Below, in pieces: positions 9,474 through 18,182 of a stretch of DNA of 41,640 bases (position 1 is its first letter; each line of letters begins with the position of its first letter). The stretch is from an uncultured OM182 clade bacterium (GTDB taxonomy: Bacteria; Pseudomonadota; Gammaproteobacteria; Pseudomonadales; Azotimanducaceae). The notes under the pieces are model-generated. The model did no database searches, was not told where the DNA came from, and saw only the letters and a program-made list of their open reading frames with translations. The stretch covers positions 1 to 41,640 of the forward strand of contig CAJJAA010000032.1 in the NCBI GenBank assembly GCA_905182025.1. The letters run 5' to 3'. Made by a program: the position numbers and the translations under genes.

Positions 9474-9917
9474 CTATTTATCATTATCTTCTTCGGGGGG
9501 ATGCTCGATACGGTAGTCGGCGGGTAAGCCTAATATTTTCAGGGCATCTGCCGGGTTAGAGACTCTTTGAATCGTCAGCAAATCAGCAATGGGGTCTGAG
9601 ACTCTTTGATCTCTCTCTAACAAGATCTTCGTTACCCGCACGTTTTCCGGATCGTAAATCAGAACGGGAGTGACCGAAGTCGTCATCTGGCCGTAGCTCT
9701 GGAGTTTCTTCATAAGAAAAGAGGCGTTTGCGCGATCGGTATCTTCGAGGCTTATATCGATGACGGCACGGGTATCTAGCAAGACTCCATTGATCTTAGG
9801 GATATTAGGCGTAGATTCCAACGCACTTAGCAACGCAGTAAACCCTTCGGCGCCCTCGTAGGTGCCATAATGACGAACAAAGATGATGCCCTCAGCACTG
9901 ATGTATGAATGATAGAT
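9474..9917 (-). CDS. STAS/SpoIIAA-like small protein, copy 2 of 5 (ATC start)
   Basis: A 147-residue family member (YHSYISAEG, FVRHYG.YEGAE, LLDTRAV, SLEDTDRA, LQSYGQ, LGLPADYRIE). The first ATG/GTG/TTG in frame is the TTG at 9833, but that would remove the first 28 conserved residues. A TAA stop lies only two codons before the conserved start, so the gene must initiate at AAC or, most plausibly, ATC (9917-9915). That ATC sits exactly where the other copies have ATG or TTG, and AGGAG lies 7 bases upstream. Initiation at ATC is very weak in bacteria, which suggests low, possibly IF3-sensitive, expression. The alternative is that the ATG was lost and the gene is dying. The C-terminus is slightly longer and acidic. 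Confidence 0.65.
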   Translation of the reverse strand: MYHSYISAEGIIFVRHYGTYEGAEGFTALLSALESTPNIPKINGVLLDTRAVIDISLEDTDRANASFLMKKLQSYGQMTTSVTPVLIYDPENVRVTKILLERDQRVSDPIADLLTIQRVSNPADALKILGLPADYRIEHPPEEDNDK

Positions 9918-10208
9918 GTTTTATCTCCTGCTATAACGGTAACGCTGGATTAGCAAATTGACATGACATCACACAATGACAATTTATATTCAGGCTTTGC
10001 TTTTGGCGTCGGCCCCGTTGAGTCTCGGTCAGCGTGACACATTGAGAAAAGCCATCAGCATACATTTGGTTTATAAATTTTATATTAAGATGTAGTAAAA
10101 AAGCCCGCGTCACAAAGTGTCATCCAAATATTACTGACACTTAACCTTGATCCGTTGGAATGTCCTGACCATTGATCGGGGTCGAGAACGAATGAGGACC
10201 ATTCAATA

Positions 10209-10640
10209 CTATTGTTGGCAGGGGTATTCGATACAATAATCAAGGGGTAAGCCTAATTGTGTTAACGCTTCTGGCAGACTGAAGGCTCTGAAAACAGCTG
10301 TAAAGTCAAAATTTTCTGAACTTTGTCTTTTACCTCTGTCAAATATGATCTCGTTTATCCGGACATTCTTTGGATCATAAAGCGTCACAGTGCTAAACGA
10401 ATTTACATTCTGATGGTAGCTATCGAGTTTACTCAAAACAATGTCCCTAAATGCAGCATCGCTATCCTCTAAAGTCGCATTCGTGACGTCCCTGAAATCG
10501 ACACAAACTGCCTTGAGCTGCTCGTCAACAGGATGGAATTTGAGGGTGTTCAGAGTCGCTGTAAAGGTTTCAGCGCCTTGCATAGCTCCGTAATGACGAA
10601 TAAACATTATATTCTCATCACTTATAAAGGACTGATACAT
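10209..10640 (-). CDS. STAS/SpoIIAA-like small protein, copy 3 of 5
   Basis: A 143-residue member starting with a normal ATG behind GAGGAG. Family landmarks are MYQSFIS, MFIRHYGA, QGAETF, VDFRDVTNATLEDSD, KLDSYHQN and LGLPLDYCIEYP. It is the most diverged in the central region (RGKRQSSENF) but ends like copies 4 and 5 (DYCIEYP). It precedes copy 2 on the same strand with a 290-base gap, so the two could share a transcript. The gap holds no convincing gene. Function is unknown; a role as a regulatory or anti-sigma-antagonist-like protein is inference from predicted fold only. Confidence 0.75.
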   Translation of the reverse strand: MYQSFISDENIMFIRHYGAMQGAETFTATLNTLKFHPVDEQLKAVCVDFRDVTNATLEDSDAAFRDIVLSKLDSYHQNVNSFSTVTLYDPKNVRINEIIFDRGKRQSSENFDFTAVFRAFSLPEALTQLGLPLDYCIEYPCQQ

Positions 10641-10835
10641 ATCCGTATGCTCCTCTTAGCTTTGTTTTTTGACCGGACTTATCGACCACACCGGTTACGG
10701 TAGAACGCCATGAAAATCTAAAGAAATAAAGCCTATGTCTACTAAAACACCACTGCACTTATTTGTAAAATCTTCTGCATCCTTAACGCAGACGTAATGC
10801 GCCAGACAGTTTTTATCATTCCTTGCTACCTTCCG

Positions 10836-11468
10836 TTAGGTAGGCTTCAGCGAGACCACCGGCTGGGACGGCGTGTTCAAAAAAGTTGCGACAAAGTGAA
10901 CCAAAATTACTAACGTTAAGTCGCCTGAATTTTCCAGCAGTCGGCTAAGGCCAATTCCACCGAAGAAAACAAATAGACAATTTTGCCATTTCCATCGCAG
11001 GGTAATGTAGTGCAGTAGAGCAAAAACTAAATTGCTCAATACAATCGCATAAATAAAACCGACTGATGATTCCAGCGCAATAGGCAGAAGTAACCTAAAG
11101 GCGATTTCTTCGGCAATGGATATGTAGAGTAGGTAAACAATCCACAAGCCCTGAATCGGATTCAAACTCAACCGCTTACGGACTAAAACAAAATAGAAAA
11201 AGGCCAGGGTTGCGAAAAAACCTAAAATATACATCGATGGATTGGCAGAAAAATCTTTAAGGGCTGTAAGCAACACTTGAGGGTTTGTGCTTAGCAAAAT
11301 TAACATTAGGGCGGCCGTGCCCATGGTCAGGCCATGGCGGTAGAGGACTCGTGCGAATGAAGATACGGGCGAGATTTCGCCAAAATAGTCTCTTTGTAAT
11401 CTTCCCATTGGTGCCGCTCCGTTGACCTCGCGAAAGGTGAAATTGTTTGCGGGTCGAATATACGTCAT
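10836..11468 (-). CDS. CPBP family intramembrane protease-like protein
   Basis: A 210-residue membrane protein with about five hydrophobic segments. It has the CPBP (Rce1/Abi) signature: EExxxR as EEIAFR (residues 120-125), FxxxH as FALLH (149-153) and a third His in LVHFVATF (191). The residue four after that His is Thr, where Asn is common, so activity is not certain. CPBP proteins cleave membrane substrates, process prenylated or bacteriocin-type peptides, or act as scaffolds. The gene lies alone between STAS-like copy 3 and a hybrid kinase, all on the minus strand. No strong ribosome-binding site precedes the ATG at 11468; an ATG at residue 21 is an alternative start. Confidence 0.8.
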   Translation of the reverse strand: MTYIRPANNFTFREVNGAAPMGRLQRDYFGEISPVSSFARVLYRHGLTMGTAALMLILLSTNPQVLLTALKDFSANPSMYILGFFATLAFFYFVLVRKRLSLNPIQGLWIVYLLYISIAEEIAFRLLLPIALESSVGFIYAIVLSNLVFALLHYITLRWKWQNCLFVFFGGIGLSRLLENSGDLTLVILVHFVATFLNTPSQPVVSLKPT

Positions 11469-11606
11469 GTTTGTTAGGTGTTCAGATAAATTTTCGAGAA
11501 GATTGTGCGTAGAGGAACGGGGTTCATTACGAAGGAGTGGACAAGTTAATCGTCGTTTGCCAGTGGTCGCTGACGCACTGCAATTTTGGAGCGAGATTCG
11601 AATACT

Positions 11607-11629
11607 AAGCTCAGCTTAAAGCTCAGCTT
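11607..11629. repeat. Tandem palindromes upstream of the CPBP gene
   Basis: The 11-base palindrome AAGCTCAGCTT occurs twice, at 11607-11617 and 11619-11629, one base apart, giving a 12-base period. It lies about 140 bases upstream of the CPBP start codon and about 110 bases downstream of the hybrid kinase gene. Two in-phase palindromes resemble an operator for a dimeric regulator; function is not shown. Confidence 0.4.
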
Positions 11630-11736
11630 CAAATGTGACTAAAATTGCGGTTGAGAAATTACGCTACAGGCTCGTGGGTCAAGCCTATATCGTCGCAGTA
11701 TACTTGGGTTTCAACATCTTTCTTTGTTTAGTGCAC

Positions 11737-13536
11737 CTATCGGCTCATAATATTCGATAGCATAATAGATAGGTCTTCTTTAGAAAACGGTTTCTTCATA
11801 ATGGGTAGCTTATGAGTCTCTTGTGTCTCTGATCCAACATCAACCTTATCAAAACCCGATGTCAAAATTACATCAAGACCTGGGTATTTTTCTATTGCAT
11901 GTTGTGCCAGAGCCCGTCCATTTGTGTTCCCTGGCAAGACTATGTCAGTGAACACGAGGTCGATCTCTTGTTGGTGAGTTTCCAGCATTTGCATTGCTCG
12001 ATTCGCATCTTCCGCCTCAAGTACGTTAAACCCAAAGGACCTGAAGGTCCGGCAAGTGAATCGTCGTACACGAGGTTCATCTTCAACCACCAATACCGTC
12101 TTCTTTTCGCCGTGTTTGATCTTAAGCTCGCGTGGTTTCAGGGCCGCTTCGTGAATGATTTCATCGTCATCAGCGGCAGGAAAAATCAAGCTGACGATGG
12201 TTCCCTTGCCTATTTCAGATTGGATGTCGACAGCGCCTCCAGACTGCGTCACGAAGTCATGGAGCATACTAAGGCCAAGCCCTGAGCCAAAGCTTGGCTC
12301 TTTTGTTGAGAAAAATGGCTCGAATATCTTTTTTCGATTCTCCTCGGGTATGCCGACGCCGTTATCTTCCATCGATATAACCACATAACTGCCTGGCTCT
12401 ATGTTGCCGAAAAGATCGCTTTCGTCGCGGGTGATCAATTTCCGCTTGCCGCTTAGGATAATTTTCCCATTATCCTGTAATGTGTTTTTGGCATTAATCG
12501 CCAGATTAATAAGTGCGTTTTCAAATAAATTACGGTCTATATTTATACCGCCCGCCAACGATGCGATATTCAATTCAATGATCGCCTCGCCCCTGATCGC
12601 TTTTGTAATGAGGCCTAGGCTATCCTGTAAAAGCTTATCTACTGCAACGTAGTTCGCATGTAGGTTTTGTTTTCTTGCGAAGAATGATAATTGTGTATTC
12701 AATATTACGCCCTCGTCAGCGGCCGAAAGTGCGTCGTTGATAATATCCTCTAGATCATCTGTTTTCACAACGATGTCGTAGTCTAGTAGTAACCTCAGGT
12801 TTCCTCGTATGATCGTCAGCAGATTGTTGAAATCATGTGCTATGTCCCGGGCTTGTTGTCCGAGAGATTCCAACTTAGCACTCTTCAGTAACACTGATTC
12901 GTTTTCACGCAGTGCGGTAACACCCTGACCCGTGCCGATCACTCCCATAACCTCTCCGTGCCCATCTCTCATTGTCGCTTGGCGTTTTTCCAACGGCAGT
13001 CTTGTTGTACTTAGGCCATCTTTTTCCTGCATCGACTGAATGAGATGTCGAGTAACGGTGAGGTAATAATCGAGATTCTTAACAACGCCCTCATCGAAAC
13101 CATCGTCACGATTGCCAAGACCTAAAAATCCGATAGTGCGAGCACCTTGTTTGAGTGGTATTCCTAGGAAGCTTGTAAGAGTGGGATGGCCGTAAGGCAG
13201 GCCGACAGAAAAAGGGGCATTTGCCGGATCATTAGTGAGATAGAAATGCTCACTTTTTAATGCTCGCCCTAGTAGAGTATCTGGGTTACTTAATTCCATT
13301 ACCACAGGTCTATAGGGATTCTTGCTGGCCACATCCCATGTGACATTTGATATCGCCCTTACCTTAATGGAAGTCTCGACAGATCCATCATGTAAGACAT
13401 CGCCGATAAAGCCAAATTCGGCTTTTGTAAAGTTAATGACGTCGGCCAGTAACTGTTCGAAAATAATTAAGGAAGATTTTCCCTCGAGAGACATTTCCAG
13501 CAAACGCTGTGTCTCATTTAAAAATTTTGCATCCAT
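11737..13536 (-). CDS. Hybrid sensor histidine kinase (GAF-HK-receiver)
   Basis: A 599-residue cytoplasmic hybrid kinase. Order: GAF sensory domain (about residues 20-168), a short segment GVIGTGQGVTALRE (199-211) that looks like the tail of a PAS/PAC domain, a dimerisation helix with the phospho-accepting His in AHDFNN (His 234), an ATPase domain with N-box (NALINLAINAKN, 340-351), G1 (DNGVGIP) and G2 (GSGLGLS), then a receiver domain (478-599) with acidic pair VVEDE and phospho-Asp 531 (FTDIVLPG). All key residues are present. It has no TM segment. The HDFNN box, kinase layout and attached receiver match the multi-PAS kinase at 16353-19416, so the two are likely paralogues. Its partner regulators lie immediately upstream in the same orientation (13769, 14831). 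Confidence 0.93.
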   Translation of the reverse strand: MDAKFLNETQRLLEMSLEGKSSLIIFEQLLADVINFTKAEFGFIGDVLHDGSVETSIKVRAISNVTWDVASKNPYRPVVMELSNPDTLLGRALKSEHFYLTNDPANAPFSVGLPYGHPTLTSFLGIPLKQGARTIGFLGLGNRDDGFDEGVVKNLDYYLTVTRHLIQSMQEKDGLSTTRLPLEKRQATMRDGHGEVMGVIGTGQGVTALRENESVLLKSAKLESLGQQARDIAHDFNNLLTIIRGNLRLLLDYDIVVKTDDLEDIINDALSAADEGVILNTQLSFFARKQNLHANYVAVDKLLQDSLGLITKAIRGEAIIELNIASLAGGINIDRNLFENALINLAINAKNTLQDNGKIILSGKRKLITRDESDLFGNIEPGSYVVISMEDNGVGIPEENRKKIFEPFFSTKEPSFGSGLGLSMLHDFVTQSGGAVDIQSEIGKGTIVSLIFPAADDDEIIHEAALKPRELKIKHGEKKTVLVVEDEPRVRRFTCRTFRSFGFNVLEAEDANRAMQMLETHQQEIDLVFTDIVLPGNTNGRALAQHAIEKYPGLDVILTSGFDKVDVGSETQETHKLPIMKKPFSKEDLSIMLSNIMSR

Positions 13537-13768
13537 AAATCGTCTTCGCCGGGCAAGTTATCTATTACAATTGTACTCAGCTATGCGTTGCCAACTCGAC
13601 TGACAGCACCAGCGCTGAAATCTAAACGCCATTTTTTGTTCAAATATTTATCACCGTTTAGCCGCCTATACCCATGTTTGGTGCTCTCATCGCCATATAG
13701 CGTCAGCCACAGGTGATCTGTTGCCGTCGGGCAGAAAGATTTTGTCGCAGCGATAAAAGGCACGACGC

Positions 13769-14734
13769 TCATATCTCCGATAGATCCAACTCAGAAAGCG
13801 CGATCAGTACCGCTGGGTCGATAGGTTCTTTTGAGGAAAGACGAATAACAAGATCGTCAACATCATTGATACCTTCCAAGTTGACCATTCTATCCACAAA
13901 GACGGCCACTCTAACGATTTCACATAAAAGGCTGGACTGCTCGCCATGCGGAACGCTGTTGTCGTCTAAAAGATAGAGCTCTCTAATGTTTTGGAAAAAG
14001 GTCGAGTCTGAATCATGAAAACTTGTATCGTTTAGTAAACTTGGGTCAAGCTCGATCAGCAGCGCGGCCATAGCGGCCTCCATACTTTCCCCTGGAGAGA
14101 TCGACATTTCTTTTGCAAGCACCATAACTAGCCTCTTGCGAAGCATCGCTCTTTCGAAGGTGTCTTTATCTAAAGCCGCCAGAATTTCAATGAGCTCAAA
14201 GGTTGCTGTTTCAAATGCTGCCAAATTGGATTTAAGACTATCGAGTGAGCTGCCCATACGACGTGCGATGTCAGCGGAATTTTTTCGGCCCGCTTTGACT
14301 CTGTCTAGCTCATTTCTTTTCTTCTCTCTGCTTAGTATCTCTTTGTAGATCGTAAGCTTTAATTGTTTGGCGACAAAGGGTTTTACGATGTAATTTGATA
14401 CTGCACCTTTGTTGATCGCGGCTATTGTGGAGGTTATATCGAAGTTGCCTGATACTGCTATTCTTATCGTGTCGGGCTGCACCGATCTCACCAATTCGAG
14501 AAGCTCGGTACCACTCATGCCTGGCATACGAATGTCAGAAACGATGGCGTCAATGGTTCTTGACTTAACAATCTTCAACGCGTCCTGCCCAGACGTTGCA
14601 TACAAACATTTATAATTTGTATCCTTGAATACCCGTTTCAGCAGCGTGAGGCATCGCTCATCGTCGTCGACAAATAGTAGTACCGGGTTATCACTGTTCG
14701 CCACTGGATTTGATTCCTGTTCGTTTAACAACAT
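13769..14734 (-). CDS. Response regulator with degenerate HD-GYP-like output domain
   Basis: A 321-residue protein. Residues 17-135 form a complete receiver (FVDDDE, phospho-Asp 67 in VSDIRMPG, Ser 95, Lys 118 in IVKPF). The C-terminal half lines up with HD-GYP phosphodiesterases by position: MVLAKEMSISPGES then AALLIELDPSLL where active enzymes have AALLHDIGK, SLLCEIVRVAVFVDRMV where they have a P-L-x-x-R-I-x-x-V-A-D helix, and EPIDPAVLIAL near the end like FDPxxVxAF. The His-Asp pair and the GYP motif are absent, so c-di-GMP hydrolysis is not expected; a binding or scaffold role is inferred. AAGGGAG precedes the ATG by 9 bases. It lies between the hybrid kinase and the OmpR-type regulator. 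Confidence 0.8.
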   Translation of the reverse strand: MLLNEQESNPVANSDNPVLLFVDDDERCLTLLKRVFKDTNYKCLYATSGQDALKIVKSRTIDAIVSDIRMPGMSGTELLELVRSVQPDTIRIAVSGNFDITSTIAAINKGAVSNYIVKPFVAKQLKLTIYKEILSREKKRNELDRVKAGRKNSADIARRMGSSLDSLKSNLAAFETATFELIEILAALDKDTFERAMLRKRLVMVLAKEMSISPGESMEAAMAALLIELDPSLLNDTSFHDSDSTFFQNIRELYLLDDNSVPHGEQSSLLCEIVRVAVFVDRMVNLEGINDVDDLVIRLSSKEPIDPAVLIALSELDLSEI

Positions 14735-14830
14735 GTCGAATTGCTCCCTTGGTTTAGGTCAGAGAGTTTCTCAGTAGCATGTGCGAAAATTCACGACTCT
14801 GTGTAAGCAATTGTAATTTTGGGTAAGTAA

Positions 14831-15556
14831 TTAGCCTATATCTGCTGTTGGTACGTGTAATTTATAACCGGCGCCCCTGACGGTAATTATCATATCCGCC
14901 TCGCCTGCAGCCTTTAGTTTCTGCCGGATTTTGCCTATAAGAACGTCTACACTTCTGTCATAAGGAGACCAGTCTCGACCGCACAATTCATCCAGTATCT
15001 GATCCCGAGATAGCACCCTGCCTTTACCTTTTGCAAGAAAGGCAAGGAGTTGAAATTCATGCACAGTAAAGCCAATCGACCCTTTTCTACCAGCGGCTTC
15101 ATATGAATTCAGGTTTAGCTCGATATTGCCTACGGTAATGATATCCAGATCATTTTCTGGCTCAGCTACTTGGCTCTCCACTCGACGCATGACACTGCGG
15201 ATTCGAGCGAGCAACTGCCGTTCATCGAAAGGTTTAGCGATGTAATCATCGGCACCTAGCTCAAGACCAACGATTTGATCAATGTCATCGGTGCTGCCAG
15301 TCAAGATTACGATACCGACTTTGGGGTCTAGCATTCTCGCTTTTCGAGCAACATCGAATCCATGCTCGTCCGGAAGCCCTAGGTCGAGAAGGAGTAAGTT
15401 TGGATGTACTTGCGCCATAGTAGCCTCGAGCATCGCTCCGCTTTGGATCGACGCTACGCTGAAACCGTTTTTCGAAAGGTATCTCTCTAGTAGGCGACAA
15501 ATACTTTCATCGTCGTCGACTATTAGAATATTCTTATGGTTAGGGTCATTGTTCAT
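14831..15556 (-). CDS. OmpR-family response regulator
   Basis: A 241-residue DNA-binding response regulator. The receiver domain occupies residues 9-125 (IVDDDE, phospho-Asp in LLLDLGLPDEHG, Thr in ILTGS, Lys in IAKPFD), followed by a linker and a winged-helix domain (about 140-235) with the family motifs FTVHEFQLL, SRDQILDEL and RSVDVLIGKIRQKL, ending VRGAGYKL. All phosphorylation residues are conserved. It is the first gene of the minus-strand signalling run (14831, 13769, 11737) and is divergent from the multi-PAS kinase across an 800-base gap with inverted repeats, which it may bind. No strong Shine-Dalgarno precedes the ATG. Confidence 0.93.
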   Translation of the reverse strand: MNNDPNHKNILIVDDDESICRLLERYLSKNGFSVASIQSGAMLEATMAQVHPNLLLLDLGLPDEHGFDVARKARMLDPKVGIVILTGSTDDIDQIVGLELGADDYIAKPFDERQLLARIRSVMRRVESQVAEPENDLDIITVGNIELNLNSYEAAGRKGSIGFTVHEFQLLAFLAKGKGRVLSRDQILDELCGRDWSPYDRSVDVLIGKIRQKLKAAGEADMIITVRGAGYKLHVPTADIG

Positions 15557-16352
15557 TGATATCTAGTGTAACTCTAATGTGGCTGAATTCATCTAGCGCG
15601 CCCAATAACGACATTAGCTAGACCTCCATTGTTTACCGGTAACCTAAGTCAAGGTCTTGTCTCGCAATGTTGTCGTGGAATCCCTTCTCAAATTTCGCGT
15701 AATAGACCTGTTTCCGCGAAATTTTTCGTGCGAAATCTGCAGCCGACAAACAAAAAAGCGTAACCAAGTTTTACCTTGGCATCTAACACCCACACTTTGC
15801 GTCGTTAGCGTCAATTTGTACACAACAACTTAAGCTTAGCGATAGCCCCGAGTTTGCTGAGCGGCCTACAAGTAATATTGGCTTTATTTGTTGAGGATTC
15901 GTTAACGCCAAAATGGCTCGCTTGCTAACAGATACGGTTACCGTTTTGTTAGTGTCAGTAAGGAGGATATCATTTCGTTGGCCAAAGTGTCTAAAAACGC
16001 GTCTTTTTCGATAGTTTCATCTAGTTTGTCGTAAACGGCCGGTTAGTCAGAGTCTTCAGTCGAATTGTCCAGTGGACAGTGAATGAATGATGCCCCCCTC
16101 TTTAAGTGGTGCTATTGGGTCGTCATTGGCGTAAAAAGAGCTTTAAATGTCATTCGAAGTAAGCGCTTCTACCATAGAGGTCTTTCAAGTATGCATTGCT
16201 GTTTTCTGCCTAACGAGGCATCATTTAGCTAACAGAAAGTGAACTTTAAGGTCAGTGTAAGTTGCCACTGATGTAAATCAAAAACCGCGGATCTTAAGAT
16301 GTGCGCTAGGCTGATTTGGTGAACTTTATACAATAGCTGAGGATTCAAAAAA
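15557..16352. other. Divergent control region between regulator and multi-PAS kinase
   Basis: About 800 bases with no long gene. It holds inverted repeats at 15690-15736 (separate entry), a small palindrome TGTCC-AGT-GGACA at 16066-16078, and a perfect AAGGAGG at 15960-15966 followed by a 20-codon frame from ATT 15972 to TAA 16034. The latter could be a leader peptide with a non-standard start, but the evidence is only the ribosome site. GAGGA lies about 10 bases before the kinase ATG at 16353. Confidence 0.35.
15690..15736. promoter_or_regulatory. Inverted-repeat cluster, candidate operator
   Basis: AAATTTCGCG (15690-15699) is followed, after 15 bases, by its exact complement CGCGAAATTT (15715-15724), and then by a third shorter palindrome TTTCG-TG-CGAAA (15724-15735). 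The repeated half-site is GCGAAAT. It lies about 130 bases upstream of the OmpR-type regulator start and about 620 bases upstream of the multi-PAS kinase. It could be an operator array for the adjacent regulator or form a hairpin in a transcript. Confidence 0.45.
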
Positions 16353-18182
16353 ATGCCCCAATTCAGCGAAGATGCGACGGCGCCGATTATTGGCATTGAT
16401 ACCGAAGGTCGGATCAACGAGTGGAACCAGAAAGCAGCAGATCTTACCGGCTTCAGTGAAGATGAAGTGAGGGGGCAGGATCTGGTAACCGGCTTCATTG
16501 CCGATGAGTTCAAGGCGTCGGTCAGCGATGTCCTGCGCCAAGCACTGCAGGGAGAAGAGACGGCGAAACTTGAGTTTCCACTGTTTACCAAAGACGGTAA
16601 GCGGCTTGACGTAATACTGAATGCGATTGCCCAGCGTGATAGAGACAACAACATCATCGGTGTTATCGGTGTTATCGGTGTTATCGGCGTGGGCCAGAAT
16701 TTTAGCGAGATAAAGGTGTCAAAAGATGCTCAGCCAGGGCTGGTGAGCGAGTTAAAACAGTTTATCGATACAGCCAACGCACCGATTGTTGGTATTGATA
16801 CCGAAGGTCGGATCAACGAATGGAACCAGAAAGCTGCAGATCTTAGCGGCTTCACCAAAGATGAAGTGAGGGGCAAGGATCTGGTGGCCGGCTTCATTAC
16901 CGATGAGTTTAAGGCGTCGGTCAGTGATGTCCTGAGTCGAGCACTGCAGGGCGAGGAGGCGGCGAACTTTGAATTGCCACTTTTTACCAAAAGCGGTGCA
17001 CGTCTTGACATATTACTGAATGCGACCACGCGGCGTGATAACGACAACAACATCGTTGGTGTTGTCGGCACGGGTCAGGATATGACCGAGATGAAGGCGT
17101 TACAACATGCTCAGCAACGTCTGGCGGCGAAGTTTGCACAGTTTATTGATACGGCCAACGTGCCGATTGTTGGTATTGATACCGAAGGTCGGGTCCACGA
17201 CTGGAACCAAAAAGCAGCAGACCTTACCGGCTTCAGTAGAGACGAAATGATGGACCAGAATTTGGCGTCCGGCAGCATTACCGATGGGTTCAAGGCGTCG
17301 ATCAGTGATGCCCTGCGCCGATCACCGCCGAGTGCGGAGACGGTGAACTTTGAATTGCCGCTTTTTACCAAAAGCGGTGCACGTCTTGACATATTACTGA
17401 ATGCGACCACCCAGCGTGATGTCGACGATAACATCATCAGTGTTGTCGGCGTGGGCCAGAATATTGTCGAGGAGAAGGCGGCACAATTTGCACGGGAGCG
17501 ACTAGCGGCGGAGTTAATACAGTTTATCGATACGGCCAACGCGCCGATTATTGGTATTGATATCGAAGGTCGGATCAACGAGTGGAACCAGAAAATAGCA
17601 GACCTCACCGGCTTCAGTAAAGATGAAGTGATGGGGCAGGACCTGGTGACCGGCTTCATTACCGGTGAGTTCCAGTCGTCGGTTAAAGCAGTCCTGCGCG
17701 GAGCACTGAAGGGCGAGGAGACGGCGAACTTTGAGTTCTTTCTCTATACTAAAGAGGGTAAGCGACTTGAATTATTGCTGAATGCGACCACCCGGCGTGA
17801 TATCGACAATAACATCATTGGTGTTGTCGGTGTGGGCCAAGATATTACCGAGGCGAAGGCGTCACAAAATGCACAGCAACGAGTGGCGGCGGAGTTAACA
17901 CAGTTTATCGACACAGCCAACGCGCCGATTATTGGTATTGATACCGAGGGTCGGGTCAGCGAATGGAACCAGAAAGCTGCAGATCTTACTGGCTTCAGTA
18001 GAGTTGAAGTGATGGGGAAGGATTTGGTGACCGGCTTCATTACCGATGAGTTCCAGTCGACGGTTAAAACAGTCCTGCAGGGAGCACTGAAGGGCGAGGA
18101 GGCGACAAATTTCGAGTTCCCTCTCTTTACTAAAGAGGGTGAAGCGTCTCGACATAATATTGAACGCGACCACCCGACGTGA
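16353..18182 (+). CDS. Multi-PAS sensory part of a hybrid kinase (five tandem PAS units)
   Basis: This frame encodes 609 residues made of five near-identical PAS domains. Each unit has API(I/V)GIDTEGR, EWNQKAADLTGFS, DEVxGxDLVxGFI, NFEx[14 protein letters not shown] and [11 protein letters not shown]. Units start at about 16362, 16761, 17142, 17523 and 17904; the last three spacings are exactly 381 bases (127 codons). PAS domains sense ligands, redox state or light; no LOV cysteine motif is present. The fifth unit is cut by one extra base near 18141, after which the frame runs out as [13 protein letters not shown]. The intact protein would continue into the kinase at 18139-19416 to give about 1020 residues. 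GAGGA precedes the ATG. No TM segment is seen, so it is cytoplasmic. Confidence 0.85.
   Translation: MPQFSEDATAPIIGIDTEGRINEWNQKAADLTGFSEDEVRGQDLVTGFIADEFKASVSDVLRQALQGEETAKLEFPLFTKDGKRLDVILNAIAQRDRDNNIIGVIGVIGVIGVGQNFSEIKVSKDAQPGLVSELKQFIDTANAPIVGIDTEGRINEWNQKAADLSGFTKDEVRGKDLVAGFITDEFKASVSDVLSRALQGEEAANFELPLFTKSGARLDILLNATTRRDNDNNIVGVVGTGQDMTEMKALQHAQQRLAAKFAQFIDTANVPIVGIDTEGRVHDWNQKAADLTGFSRDEMMDQNLASGSITDGFKASISDALRRSPPSAETVNFELPLFTKSGARLDILLNATTQRDVDDNIISVVGVGQNIVEEKAAQFARERLAAELIQFIDTANAPIIGIDIEGRINEWNQKIADLTGFSKDEVMGQDLVTGFITGEFQSSVKAVLRGALKGEETANFEFFLYTKEGKRLELLLNATTRRDIDNNIIGVVGVGQDITEAKASQNAQQRVAAELTQFIDTANAPIIGIDTEGRVSEWNQKAADLTGFSRVEVMGKDLVTGFITDEFQSTVKTVLQGALKGEEATNFEFPLFTKEGEASRHNIERDHPT

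Noticed and set aside
15972..16034. 20-codon leader ORF starting ATT after a perfect AAGGAGG
   Set aside because: Only the ribosome site supports it; the peptide has no pausing or metal/amino-acid signature, so it is mentioned in the region entry and not listed as a gene.
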